Positions 23,338 to 32,008 of a stretch of 64,000 nt of DNA are shown piece after piece. The position numbers and the translations under genes were made by a program. Under the pieces are notes generated by a model. It had not been told where the DNA came from. It saw nothing but the letters and a program-made list of their open reading frames with translations, and did no database searches. The stretch spans positions 25,707-89,706 of the forward strand of contig PGCN01000010.1 in assembly GCA_002786385.1 (NCBI GenBank). Reading direction: 5' to 3'. Numbering within the stretch: position 1 is the stretch's first letter; each line of letters begins with the position of its first letter. The stretch is from Flavobacterium sp. FEMGT703F (GTDB taxonomy: Bacteria > Bacteroidota > Bacteroidia > Flavobacteriales > Flavobacteriaceae).

Positions 23338-26300
23338 TTATTTTACTACTTTTTTGGTAATAATCTGTCCGTTTTCCAATTTTAATTGGATCAAAATCAA
23401 TTCATTACTAAGTCCAACATTAATAATTGTTTGATTAGCGTTAATTTCGTTTAATTCATACAGTAAACGACCTCTAACATCAAATACTTTTACCGAGTCC
23501 ATGGTAAATTGCCCAGTATTAACAACAAAGCTCTGCTCTGAATCTTTATATATTACGACCTCATTAGAAGACAAATCAGTATTACCAACACTTAATGTTC
23601 CCGTTTCAAATTTAATTCTAAATCGATCATCAAAAGTTCCTGATGGAGTAGAAAATTCATAATCGCCGGATCTTAAATCGTGGGTAATATTGATTTGTGT
23701 ATCCTCTAAATAAATATTTTGACTGTTGAATAATCCATCAAAATTTGACAATCTTATTTTATAAACACCGGCAACAGTTGATTTAAACCCTAAAGGAATT
23801 ACATCGGTTTGATTAAATGGTAATGCCCTACCTTGAATGGATAACTTTTTTCCTTCTTGCGGAATATATAATGTTACCACATTACCCATATCAATCATTT
23901 CACCATCAAATCCCCTGTCCATTCCTGTATTGGTAGCATTTTGAATGTAGGCAACGAGTGTTTGTTTAAAGGCACCTTGATTGTTATACACATCTAGCCA
24001 AAAACGATGACGGTCAAAAACAACTGTATTTTGGTTGTTTTGATTACTCATCCTGAAAAATTGGTCATTATTTCCAGAAAGCCTCATACTATTTTTAAAA
24101 ATAATGTTTCCAGAAGATAAACCCTTAACGAAAAACCCTTGTCCTGATGCAATCTTACCGTTAGGCACACTGTTATTCAATCCTAGATTAATCGCTTGAG
24201 AACCTGTACCGACTCCTCCTGCATAATTGTACATAGCATAATCACCCGTATTATAAACATTGTTAGTTATAGGAGTATTATGTGTCCATAAATAAATCGT
24301 AGCATCAATTAATGGAGTATTGGTTGCATCTGATAAAAAGGCATCTGCACTTAACGCACTAGGGTAAGGATTTCCGATTAAGTTGAATTGATTTGCATTA
24401 CCTATAATTGGCAAAGAAATATCACCAGTATTAGGAACACCAACAAAGGCACCATTAAAATTATTAGGAGTTGTAAAATTAAATGGAGATACATCAGGAG
24501 CTCTGACAAGATAACCTTTTCCCGGAATCATTGGAACATTTGTTGTTGCGTATGCCCAATTGGTTATTAATGGATTGTAATAAAAAAACAATGCTGTTGA
24601 AGGTGAAAATGACAGTAACGTTTGCGGAAAAACAGGTGATGACCAATAAACATAATCAAGTCTTTTAATTGGAGTACTGATTCTCTTGTAAGTGATATTT
24701 CCGGTATTAGAGAAAGGCAAGCCTAAATTATTAAGAGAATTTACCTGAACTAAGCTAGCATTATTCTCAAAAGTTAACGTACCGCTTACTATTTTAACAT
24801 CGTTTTGAACATGTAAAGTATGATCAGAATTAATCACAACATTACCTGATAAAACCTCTATGGAACAAGCTTCGATATCACCTGTTGAGTAAAAAGTGGA
24901 AGCTCCACAGTCAAAAATAACTTTAGTATTAGAATTGGGTAATCCATCACTCCAAGAAACACCGTCCCAACGAGTCGAAGCGTAGTTAATTGATACGAAA
25001 TTAGAATAAACAACAGGACAACTTCCATTTTGGATAACGACTCTGTAATAACGCGTACCGGAAAAAGTCCCAATTTCACTAGAAGTTAATATAGAGTTTG
25101 TATTGGCTATAGATGTTAAACCTGAGGTAAAAGCGGAATCGTTGGCATACTCCCAGCGCACAATATTACCTCCTGAAAAACCTGTCAGAACTAAGTTCCC
25201 AGCTTGCCAAGTCGCACAAACTGATTGACTATCCGAGAGTACTCCTGCTATCGGAGTTGGTATAACTGTAATATTTGTTGAAGAACTTGCTGAACAACCG
25301 TTAGAACCAACCACACTGCCAGTGTAAATTGTTGTCTCAGTTGGCTTTGTATATATAGTTCCCGTTGGTGTACCGGCAATATACGGAATTGAAGCTGCTG
25401 CATCAAAAAAAAGTGCTGTTGGGGGATTCCATGTCACTTCTACCGCTAAATTTCCGGTAATATTAACATTGTCAATAGCCCATCCAAAATCCCAAGTAGC
25501 ATCATATAAAAATCTGATTTTTACATTAGCAAGGCCAACGTAAGCATTCATACTGATAGACGCATTTGTAAAACTCGAAGGTGAACCTTGATTAGAAAGA
25601 TAATTTCCAATAATTGTCCAACTACTCCCGCCATCTGTAGAGACTTCAACCCTTGCTTTGTTTCCCGGTATATACCTCAAGAAATGGAAAAAACTTAAAG
25701 TTGCACTAGTGTAACCAGATAAATTAATCGATGGAGATTCCAAATAAGTCAAAGTTCTATTAGTCCCCGGACTTCCTTGTGCATCAGAATTAGTCAAATA
25801 AAATTGAGAAACATCATTACTATTCATAGTAATATTCCAATAAGAACTTGAGTAAGGATACGGACTTGGTCTCAAAGTCCAAGCTGCATTGGCAACAATA
25901 CCACCAACAGAAGCATTTATTTTATTCCAACTATTAGTTGGAGCATTAAAGTCTTCACTGAAAATAACCACCGGCGTAGATAAATCCAAATTGGCATTTA
26001 AGGTTTGTATGGCTCCTTCACACAAACTTATAGCAGCCGGAACAATTGCAATTGCAGGAGGATCAGGTTTCACTACAACAGTGTAAGCAATAACAGAGGA
26101 ACACAAACTACCTGTTGATTGAGATGCCGTTAAAATGTAATTTGTTGTAATTAAAGGGTTAAAATTAAAGCCTGTAGTAATATTTCCAGATAAGCCTACC
26201 GTTGTATTCCACGCAAAGGTATCATATGAATCTGCTCCAGTTAAAGTTATCAAACCAACCGATTCTCCTTTGCATATGGTTGATGAAGTCCCGCTAAAAG

Positions 26301-29193
26301 ATATTACCGGTGGAGCAGTTACTGTTGCAGTAACCGGAGTTAATAACGATCTACAAATATTTGATAATTTCCAATTGTAAGCATAAAAGAAGAAGGTATT
26401 ATCATAATCATTCCCATTAATATTTGCAATTGATGAGTTGTAAGGGTAAGATGCATTGTCTATGTTTCCAATCAATCCGGAAGCTGGTAGTGTCTCGAAA
26501 TATAAAAAGTAATTGCCTATCGCCAAATCTAAAGTTAATGGAATTGTTTGGGGTGTATTACCTCCGGCTGCACTTGTTATGTATGTATAGGTAGCTACAA
26601 TAACATTCACTGAATTCCGAATTTCAATCGTACCATTTTGACCCGCTGTCATTGGATAAATATCAAAAGATTGTAATGTTGTTGCGGATGTCACCGAAAA
26701 GCTTATCAATGTTTGTGTAGTTTGAGAGCCTAACGAGCCGCCTTGCAAAGAAGGTGAAATTGGCCCCAAACTAACCAATCCGCCGGGTGCTTTAGATTGT
26801 GCATAATAAACCGTTGTAGCTGATAAAGTTGGTGTAACAAAAGTAGTACCGGTTGACAATAATGTGGTCCCCGTTGAATCAGCATACCATTCAATAATTG
26901 ATCCTGGTGACCCAATGGCTTGCAAACTGGCAGAACCTCCTCCACAAAGTGTACCCGCAGTTACATTTAAAGGTAGTGCAGCTGCACAATCTGTACTGAA
27001 GGTTTGGATATTACTCCAAATACTCTTATCAGAACTACTACAGTTTCCTCTAACCCAAACATAATACAAAGTAGCCGGAGCCAATCCGGAGACCGTGGCT
27101 GTAGTTTCACCAAAACCAACTGTTGCATTAGGAGTTACTGAAAACCCGGGAGTAATATTTGAGGTACTAACGTAAACATCGTAACCATCGGCTGGTTCAG
27201 GCACTGAGGCAGACCAAGCAATGACTGCTGAATTGCTGTTTACAGAAAGAATTGATAAATCATTCGGTTCATAACATGTTGGAGATACAATAATACTAAT
27301 ATCATCGATCAATATTTTACTCTGACTCGCAAAACTATACCCTTGAAAACCAATATAATAAACATTATTAGATACCGGAGTAAAATCTACAGTGGCTGTT
27401 TGATAAACAGTATTCTGAAAATTTGATAAATCTAATATAGTGTTGTTCATATTACTCTCACTTGCTCCTGTTCCCAGACGAACTCTCAAATTCTCAGAAT
27501 AAATACCGACGCTTTGCGTATTGTATTTAAACCTTAAACGGTAGGTAACACCTGCTGTTAAATTCAACCCCGGAGTAAAAAACCAATCATCAGAATCTGA
27601 CGTAGTACTTGTAACCAAATGCAATGCGTTAGGATTAGAAGCAGGTTGAACATTTTGAGTACTCCAACTAGTTGAATCCGAATTGTTATCGGCTGTAGTA
27701 AAACAACTTGGGATAGAATTTACCGCAGTAGTATCAAAATTTTGAAAGTAAGGTATATCATAAGCACCGCAAATAGTTGTACATGTTGCTGTTGCACTAT
27801 TGACATTACAAGTTATCCCAACAGCTCTAACCCTAAAATAATAAGTTGTTAAAGAGGACAAACCAGATACAACAAAGTTGGTTGACCCCGAAGTTGATAC
27901 TGCGGAAAAACCAGGTAGCAAAGCGGTAAAAGTAGTATTAGTTGATACATCTATAAGGTAATCTGTTGCTCCTGTTACTGCATTCCATGAAGCAGTAAAT
28001 GAATTCCCTTCTACAGTAGATGCGGTTAAACCTGTTGGAGCTGCAATACAAGTTGTTTTTGAAGCAGAAATCATTGCCCCTAAATTGTAATAAGGACCTC
28101 CTTGACATCCTGCATTGTATGGAATAATCCAATAATAGTAGGTTGTGTTAGGTGTTAACCCTGTTTGTGTAAATGCAGTTGCATTGGTAACACTAAGTAC
28201 AGTGTAAGTCCCAGATATAACATTTGAAACTGCCCAGTATGTTCGATTAGGTAAATCAGTGATAGTTGGAGGAGTATTTGATAAACTTCTCAGAATTAAA
28301 TAATTGGTAGGTGCCGGACTGGCAGCTGTAAAACTATTACCCACAAAAGAAGTTGGTGTTACATTGGTATTACCCACAACCAAAGATGATGGTCCGGCTG
28401 TTGGGCTTGTACAAGGTAATGAAGGTGTATAAGTATATTTTAAACCATTGTTAGGATATTCTGTAAGACTGGTTCTGACAGTACTAGAATTGGCAGTTCC
28501 GTTTGTTGTCTTACCCAACCATGCAGCATTAGTATTAACCCCGGTTTGTAATCTGTTTTGAACATCTCTTTGGGTAAAATTATTTGATGCTCCCCTAATC
28601 CCAACTTGTGCATTTAGAGCCGTAACATCATCAGGAGCACATACTCCATAAGAGAATTCGATTGTGTTACTAGTTTCATTCAATCTAATCTGAAAATTGA
28701 AGTTCCCTGTTTTAGACTTTCTTCTGACATTACTCCATTGAACAACGAAAGTTCTGTTTGGGGCAGAACCGATAGTTTGATATGTAATATTATCCGTTGT
28801 AGCAATCAAATCAAGACCTAAAGCACTAATCGTTCCTCCATTAGTAAAAACTGTTGCAACACTTAAAGGAAGATAATTATTAGCGGTTGGTTGAACTCCA
28901 AATGATATATAACCATTAGGACTGATGAAGCATTGGGTTTGTGTTATGCCGTCATAAACAAAATCAAACCCCAAAGCGGCTTGAAAAGCTGATCCCGGAG
29001 TATGATCATCCCAAGGTGCTGTGTAGGCAACCGAAGGACTAGTTAAAGCATTGTATACAACATTTGATTCACTAAATGAATAAGTAGCAACTTGCGCTTT
29101 GGTTGTTTGATAAAAGGAAAACAACACTATGACACCAACCAAATCAATCCATCTTTTTTTATACTTAAAACCAAATCCTTTTCTAAAAAACAT
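23338..29193 (-). CDS. Giant type IX-secreted adhesin-like protein (FN3, cleaved-adhesin and Ig-like domains)
   Basis: Counted from the ATG at 29193 the protein has 1951 residues; a start at 29226 is possible but gives a poorer signal peptide. After the signal (IDLVGVIVLFSFYQTTKAQ) come a large N-terminal sandwich domain, a fibronectin III repeat (PTGLTASTVEGNSFTASWNA), a cleaved-adhesin/MAM-like domain (IPYFQNFD ... FKYNTQS ... ILIDDISI), a second FN3, Ig-like CHU_C-type repeats, a second jellyroll (VIFSEDFNAPTNSW ... WAIDNVNI) and a type A sorting domain at the end (VVIYKDS ... VKVFDVRGRLLYEL ... ITKKVVK). Expected to be exported by the type IX system and anchored on the cell surface. Ligand unknown. 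It is monocistronic. Confidence 0.88.
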   Translation of the reverse strand: MFFRKGFGFKYKKRWIDLVGVIVLFSFYQTTKAQVATYSFSESNVVYNALTSPSVAYTAPWDDHTPGSAFQAALGFDFVYDGITQTQCFISPNGYISFGVQPTANNYLPLSVATVFTNGGTISALGLDLIATTDNITYQTIGSAPNRTFVVQWSNVRRKSKTGNFNFQIRLNETSNTIEFSYGVCAPDDVTALNAQVGIRGASNNFTQRDVQNRLQTGVNTNAAWLGKTTNGTANSSTVRTSLTEYPNNGLKYTYTPSLPCTSPTAGPSSLVVGNTNVTPTSFVGNSFTAASPAPTNYLILRSLSNTPPTITDLPNRTYWAVSNVISGTYTVLSVTNATAFTQTGLTPNTTYYYWIIPYNAGCQGGPYYNLGAMISASKTTCIAAPTGLTASTVEGNSFTASWNAVTGATDYLIDVSTNTTFTALLPGFSAVSTSGSTNFVVSGLSSLTTYYFRVRAVGITCNVNSATATCTTICGAYDIPYFQNFDTTAVNSIPSCFTTADNNSDSTSWSTQNVQPASNPNALHLVTSTTSDSDDWFFTPGLNLTAGVTYRLRFKYNTQSVGIYSENLRVRLGTGASESNMNNTILDLSNFQNTVYQTATVDFTPVSNNVYYIGFQGYSFASQSKILIDDISIIVSPTCYEPNDLSILSVNSNSAVIAWSASVPEPADGYDVYVSTSNITPGFSVTPNATVGFGETTATVSGLAPATLYYVWVRGNCSSSDKSIWSNIQTFSTDCAAALPLNVTAGTLCGGGSASLQAIGSPGSIIEWYADSTGTTLLSTGTTFVTPTLSATTVYYAQSKAPGGLVSLGPISPSLQGGSLGSQTTQTLISFSVTSATTLQSFDIYPMTAGQNGTIEIRNSVNVIVATYTYITSAAGGNTPQTIPLTLDLAIGNYFLYFETLPASGLIGNIDNASYPYNSSIANINGNDYDNTFFFYAYNWKLSNICRSLLTPVTATVTAPPVISFSGTSSTICKGESVGLITLTGADSYDTFAWNTTVGLSGNITTGFNFNPLITTNYILTASQSTGSLCSSVIAYTVVVKPDPPAIAIVPAAISLCEGAIQTLNANLDLSTPVVIFSEDFNAPTNSWNKINASVGGIVANAAWTLRPSPYPYSSSYWNITMNSNDVSQFYLTNSDAQGSPGTNRTLTYLESPSINLSGYTSATLSFFHFLRYIPGNKARVEVSTDGGSSWTIIGNYLSNQGSPSSFTNASISMNAYVGLANVKIRFLYDATWDFGWAIDNVNITGNLAVEVTWNPPTALFFDAAASIPYIAGTPTGTIYTKPTETTIYTGSVVGSNGCSASSSTNITVIPTPIAGVLSDSQSVCATWQAGNLVLTGFSGGNIVRWEYANDSAFTSGLTSIANTNSILTSSEIGTFSGTRYYRVVIQNGSCPVVYSNFVSINYASTRWDGVSWSDGLPNSNTKVIFDCGASTFYSTGDIEACSIEVLSGNVVINSDHTLHVQNDVKIVSGTLTFENNASLVQVNSLNNLGLPFSNTGNITYKRISTPIKRLDYVYWSSPVFPQTLLSFSPSTALFFYYNPLITNWAYATTNVPMIPGKGYLVRAPDVSPFNFTTPNNFNGAFVGVPNTGDISLPIIGNANQFNLIGNPYPSALSADAFLSDATNTPLIDATIYLWTHNTPITNNVYNTGDYAMYNYAGGVGTGSQAINLGLNNSVPNGKIASGQGFFVKGLSSGNIIFKNSMRLSGNNDQFFRMSNQNNQNTVVFDRHRFWLDVYNNQGAFKQTLVAYIQNATNTGMDRGFDGEMIDMGNVVTLYIPQEGKKLSIQGRALPFNQTDVIPLGFKSTVAGVYKIRLSNFDGLFNSQNIYLEDTQINITHDLRSGDYEFSTPSGTFDDRFRIKFETGTLSVGNTDLSSNEVVIYKDSEQSFVVNTGQFTMDSVKVFDVRGRLLYELNEINANQTIINVGLSNELILIQLKLENGQIITKKVVK

Positions 29194-29538
29194 ACAAATC
29201 AATAGGTATAATTCAACGTGAAGCAATAACGAAATTTAAAATCAAAATAAAAAATGATTATCATAAATCAATAAAAACCAGCCCAATAGATAATCACTGG
29301 TAAATTTATAGCAAAACTTTAAATTATTAAGTGATTCAAAAAAATTGTTTCAAATAATCGCCAAAAGACATTAAAAAATCGACAAAAAGCACTCAACTGT
29401 AGATGTAGCAATAAATAACTTACATCCATAAAAAACATCTATTACTTTTCGGTAAGTATTTTTACATACTAAACATCATTTTAACTAATGGGTTTACAAA
29501 AGTAAAAAGAAGCCATTATCTTTGATAAAAAAATTAAG
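29194..29538. other. AT-rich intergenic region
   Basis: The 345 bases between the divergent adhesin and phosphoribosyltransferase genes hold no credible ORF or RNA gene. The right edge carries the phosphoribosyltransferase promoter. The left side must contain the adhesin promoter, where the minus strand shows a TATTTTGA-like box but no convincing -33 partner. Confidence 0.6.
29493..29524 (+). promoter_or_regulatory. Promoter of the phosphoribosyltransferase gene
   Basis: TTTA (29493-29496), a 20-base spacer, and TATCTTTG (29517-29524), a good match to TTTG-N20-TAnnTTTG, 14 bases before the ATG. Confidence 0.65.
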
Positions 29539-30033
29539 ATGACAAATATTATTCTCAACCACCAGGAAATTGAGCACAAAATCAAGAGAATTGCTTACCA
29601 AATATACGAAACTTTTGCCGATGAACAAGAAGTAGTCATTGCCGGTATTACTAGTAACGGCTTCGTTTTAGCTCAAAAAATCGGACTTGTTTTAAATGAA
29701 ATCACTAAAAGCAATATTATTTTGTGTGAAGTCAAAATAGATAAAATCCATCCTGCCAATCCCATTACTACTTCTGTAGCTCCTGAAGTATATCAAAACA
29801 AATGCATTGTATTAGTTGACGATGTATTGAATTCGGGAACGACTTTAATTTACGGCGTAAAGCACTTTTTGGAGGTTCCTGTAAAAAAATTCAAAACGGT
29901 GGTTCTGATTGACCGCAACCACAAAAAATATCCTGTAAAAGCTGATTTTAAAGGACTTTCCCTTTCCACATCTTTGAAAGAGCATGTGCAAGTGGTTTTT
30001 GAGCCTCAAAATGATCACGCTTATTTAGTTTAG
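29539..30033 (+). CDS. Phosphoribosyltransferase family protein
   Basis: A 164-residue type I phosphoribosyltransferase. The PRPP-binding motif CIVLVDDVLNSGTT (about 93-106) is complete, with the two acidic residues that hold the ribose and Mg. The N-terminal part HKIKRIAYQIYETF resembles the PyrR or hypoxanthine PRTase start. Relatives in Flavobacterium are annotated only as phosphoribosyltransferase, and no pyrimidine genes flank it, so neither PyrR nor a salvage role can be claimed. Its 3' end overlaps that of aroK by 9 bases, tail to tail. Confidence 0.88.
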   Translation: MTNIILNHQEIEHKIKRIAYQIYETFADEQEVVIAGITSNGFVLAQKIGLVLNEITKSNIILCEVKIDKIHPANPITTSVAPEVYQNKCIVLVDDVLNSGTTLIYGVKHFLEVPVKKFKTVVLIDRNHKKYPVKADFKGLSLSTSLKEHVQVVFEPQNDHAYLV

Positions 30034-30543
30034 AAGTTGCAGAATTTCCTCGGCTACTGCCTGAGACGTTTTTCCATCAACCGACACATTGTGGGTGGCC
30101 TGATGGTAAAAGTAACTGCGATCGAAAAGGTGCTTGGCGATAAACTCTTTCAACTCTTCTTCCGTTTTTCCGGTAACTAAAGGACGCTTATTGCTTTCTG
30201 ACAACAAACGTTCATACAGTACGGGAATAGAAGCCTTGAGGTAAAAAGAAGTAATGCCGTCTCCGTTCAACAACAAATGATTGTTGGCATAACAAGGTGT
30301 TCCGCCACCGGTAGCGATAACCAATGAGTTGGGATTTTCCAACCATTTCTTTAATTCGAGATGTTCTTTTTTTCTAAAATAGATTTCGCCATGCTTGGCA
30401 AATATCTCACTTATCGATAGGTTTTCATTTTTTTCGATGTTTTCGTCCAAATCAACGAAGGCAATTTTCAATTTTTCAGCTACTATTTTACCAACAGTCG
30501 ACTTCCCTACTGCCATATAACCCACTAAAACAATTTTAACCAT
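30025..30543 (-). CDS. aroK: Shikimate kinase
   Basis: ATP-dependent phosphorylation of shikimate, fifth step towards chorismate. The 172 residues contain the Walker A motif GYMAVGKSTVG (about 7-17), the shikimate-binding Asp in FVDLDENIE, Arg in IYFRKKEHLEL, GGGTPCY, the lid region NKRPLVTG and a C-terminal RSYFYHQA helix. Length and order are those of AroK/AroL. Chorismate is also used by the isochorismate synthase at 56557. It reads towards the phosphoribosyltransferase gene and overlaps it by 9 bases. Confidence 0.95.
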   Translation of the reverse strand: MVKIVLVGYMAVGKSTVGKIVAEKLKIAFVDLDENIEKNENLSISEIFAKHGEIYFRKKEHLELKKWLENPNSLVIATGGGTPCYANNHLLLNGDGITSFYLKASIPVLYERLLSESNKRPLVTGKTEEELKEFIAKHLFDRSYFYHQATHNVSVDGKTSQAVAEEILQLLN

Positions 30544-30614
30544 CGCAATAAAACCTTATAAATTAAGCCCTTACAGACCATCATTGAAAAAAGGCAAATT
30601 TATAGCAAATTTGC

Positions 30615-30646
30615 TTTGAAATATAAATAATAAGGTCTTATATTTG
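30615..30646 (+). promoter_or_regulatory. Promoter of the tRNA-Lys gene
   Basis: TTTG (30615-30618), a 20-base spacer, TATATTTG (30639-30646), then CACCCGC. This is a full consensus promoter, with the -7 box 24 bases upstream of the tRNA. The sequence after the -7 box is nearly the same at the tRNA-His promoter. Confidence 0.8.
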
Positions 30647-30670
30647 CACCCGCATTCAAGAAATGAAATT

Positions 30671-30743
30671 GACTCGATAGCTCAGTTGGTAGAGCACAAC
30701 ACTTTTAATGTTGGGGTCCTGGGTTCGAGCCCCAGTCGGGTCA
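30671..30743 (+). tRNA. tRNA-Lys (TTT)
   Basis: A 73-base cloverleaf: acceptor GACTCGA with TCGGGTC, D arm GCTCAGTTGGTAGAGC, anticodon stem CAACA/TGTTG with loop CTTTTAA (anticodon TTT), T arm CTGGG-TTCGAGC-CCCAG and discriminator A. CCA is not encoded. Confidence 0.97.
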
Positions 30744-30748
30744 CAAAA

Positions 30749-30780
30749 AGTTGTTCGCCAAGCGGATGACTTTTTTTTTT
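30749..30780 (+). terminator. Hairpin with T-run between the two tRNA genes
   Basis: AGTTGTTCG (30749-30757) pairs with CGGATGACT (30763-30771), using G-T pairs, followed by ten T. It would end the tRNA-Lys transcript before tRNA-Leu, unless read-through occurs. Confidence 0.65.
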
Positions 30781-30782
30781 AC

Positions 30783-30864
30783 GGCCACGTGGAGAAATTG
30801 GTAGACTCGCCATCTTGAGGGGGTGGTGTCGCAAGACGTGTCAGTTCGAATCTGATCGTGGTCA
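30783..30864 (+). tRNA. tRNA-Leu (GAG)
   Basis: An 82-base class II tRNA: acceptor GGCCACG with CGTGGTC, anticodon stem CCATC/GGTGG with loop TTGAGGG (anticodon GAG), a long variable arm (TGTCGCAAGACG) and T arm GTCAG-TTCGAAT-CTGAT. Discriminator A, CCA not encoded. No own promoter is obvious in the 39 bases after tRNA-Lys. Confidence 0.96.
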
Positions 30865-30878
30865 CACTTTAAATTAGA

Positions 30879-30909
30879 AAACACTCTTTTAGGGGTGTTT
30901 TTTTTTTGC
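30879..30909 (+). terminator. Terminator after tRNA-Leu
   Basis: AAACACTC (30879-30886) pairs with GGGTGTTT (30893-30900), followed by a T-run to 30908. Confidence 0.8.
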
Positions 30910-31015
30910 ACAATTCTCCCCATTCTTTACTTATAAATACACCTCAATCAAAAGTATTTTGTAAGTGATTTTTCAATCTATTACTCTTTTTTTGAAAGTT
31001 TTAGCATAAAAACAG

Positions 31016-31049
31016 TTGTGATAAATTAATTTTACTAATTTTGTTTAAC
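31016..31049 (+). promoter_or_regulatory. Promoter of the CarH-like regulator with an operator half-site
   Basis: TTG (31016-31018), a 17-base spacer and TAATTTTG (31036-31043). The -7 box runs into TTGTTTAAC (31041-31049), which is the same nonamer as in the left arm of the inverted repeat in front of crtI. This suggests autoregulation. Confidence 0.55.
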
Positions 31050-31064
31050 TAATTTCAACAAAAG

Positions 31065-31820
31065 ATGAACAATATAAAAAGTGTTTTTAGTATCAAAGAC
31101 TTGGAAAACCTATCCGGTATTAAGGCACATACAATCAGAATTTGGGAGAAAAGGTACAATGTGCTCGAACCTATGAGAACAGAAACCAATATCCGAATGT
31201 ATGATTTGGAGAATCTTCAAAAGCTATTAAACATTACACTGCTTCACAATCACGGCTATAAAATTTCGAAAATTTCAAAACTATCTGAAGATCGAATTCC
31301 ACAATTAGTAAATGAAATCATTTCTGAAAAAAGTGCCAAACATCACGCCATTAGTTCGTTTAAATTGGCCATGATGAATTTTGACCAAGCGTTATTTTTC
31401 AACACTTATAATAAATTACTTTCAGAAAAATCATTCCGTGACGTTTTTTACGAGGTTTTCATTCCGCTAATTCAGGAGCTTGGACTATTGTGGCAAACCA
31501 ATACCATTAGTCCTGCACATGAACATTTCATCACTTACTTAATCAAACAAAAAATTCTAACCAATACAGAAGTAGTTCAATCTCAAGAACCCACAAGAGA
31601 TGACAAAGTATTTGTGTTGTATCTTCCAGACAATGAAGTACACGAACTAGGCTTGATGTATTTGAATTATGAAATACTGAGCCACGGTTACAAAACGATA
31701 TATTTAGGAGAAAGTGTACCCACAGAAAGCTTAAAAGATCTAAAAAAACATTTTGACAACATTGTTTACATTTGTTACACGACTGTAGAACCAACAAAAT
31801 CAGAAATCAATGCCTATTGA
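31065..31820 (+). CDS. MerR-family regulator with B12-binding domain (CarH/LitR-like), truncated by a frameshift
   Basis: The 251-residue frame has an N-terminal MerR helix-turn-helix (FSIKDLENLSGIKAHTIRIWEKRY, with wing to about 50), a helical cobalamin-cap domain (about 95-165) and the start of a Rossmann-like cobalamin-binding domain. The B12 photoreceptor signature W-x9-E-H is present (Trp143, Glu153, His154), as is Glu191-x-His193-x2-Gly196, the lower-ligand motif. Gln144 follows the Trp, where Thermus CarH has the light-state ligand His132. The frame stops at TGA 31818-31820, but the homologous C-terminus continues in another frame to 31960. One T is missing near 31817. In myxobacteria and Thermus such proteins repress carotenoid genes in the dark; crtI follows 188 bases on. 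Confidence 0.85.
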   Translation: MNNIKSVFSIKDLENLSGIKAHTIRIWEKRYNVLEPMRTETNIRMYDLENLQKLLNITLLHNHGYKISKISKLSEDRIPQLVNEIISEKSAKHHAISSFKLAMMNFDQALFFNTYNKLLSEKSFRDVFYEVFIPLIQELGLLWQTNTISPAHEHFITYLIKQKILTNTEVVQSQEPTRDDKVFVLYLPDNEVHELGLMYLNYEILSHGYKTIYLGESVPTESLKDLKKHFDNIVYICYTTVEPTKSEINAY

Positions 31821-31960
31821 AGGAACTGCAAACCGAAATCATGGTGGACTCTTCGAGACTTTGGCTTATTGGTCGCATGATTGAACATGTAGATTCTAAG
31901 TTGATATCAGAAAAAATCACTACCTTCAACTCCATTAAAGAATTAGTAGAATTTATCTAG
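31821..31960 (+). pseudogene. Displaced C-terminal end of the CarH-like regulator
   Basis: Out-of-frame continuation of the regulator. Adding one T restores ...INAY-LKELQTEIMVDSSR... and the frame runs to TAG at 31958-31960, ending in FNSIKELVEFI, as expected for the last beta-alpha unit of the B12-binding fold. It gives a total of about 298 residues, the usual length. Either a recent mutation, a translational frameshift or a sequencing error. Confidence 0.8.
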
Positions 31961-31974
31961 ACAAATATTTTTTT

Positions 31975-32008
31975 ATTGTTTAACTTTTTTCTATTTTTGT
32001 TAAACAAT
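31975..32008 (+). promoter_or_regulatory. crtI promoter and perfect inverted repeat (candidate CarH operator)
   Basis: ATTGTTTAAC (31975-31984) and GTTAAACAAT (31999-32008) are exact inverted copies, 14 bases apart. The -7 box TATTTTTG (31992-31999) lies in the spacer and touches the right arm, and the crtI ATG begins at 32009. A bound regulator would block polymerase. Start of transcription would be only a few bases before the ATG. Confidence 0.7.

Noticed and set aside
30741..30923. Leftward 60-codon frame over the tRNAs
   Set aside because: Antisense of tRNA-Leu and its terminator; typical false ORF over a tRNA.
31976..32008. Upstream start for crtI
   Set aside because: The extra residues (MFNFFLFLLNN) are the translated promoter and inverted repeat; the known family start is MRKKIKIIGSG at 32009.
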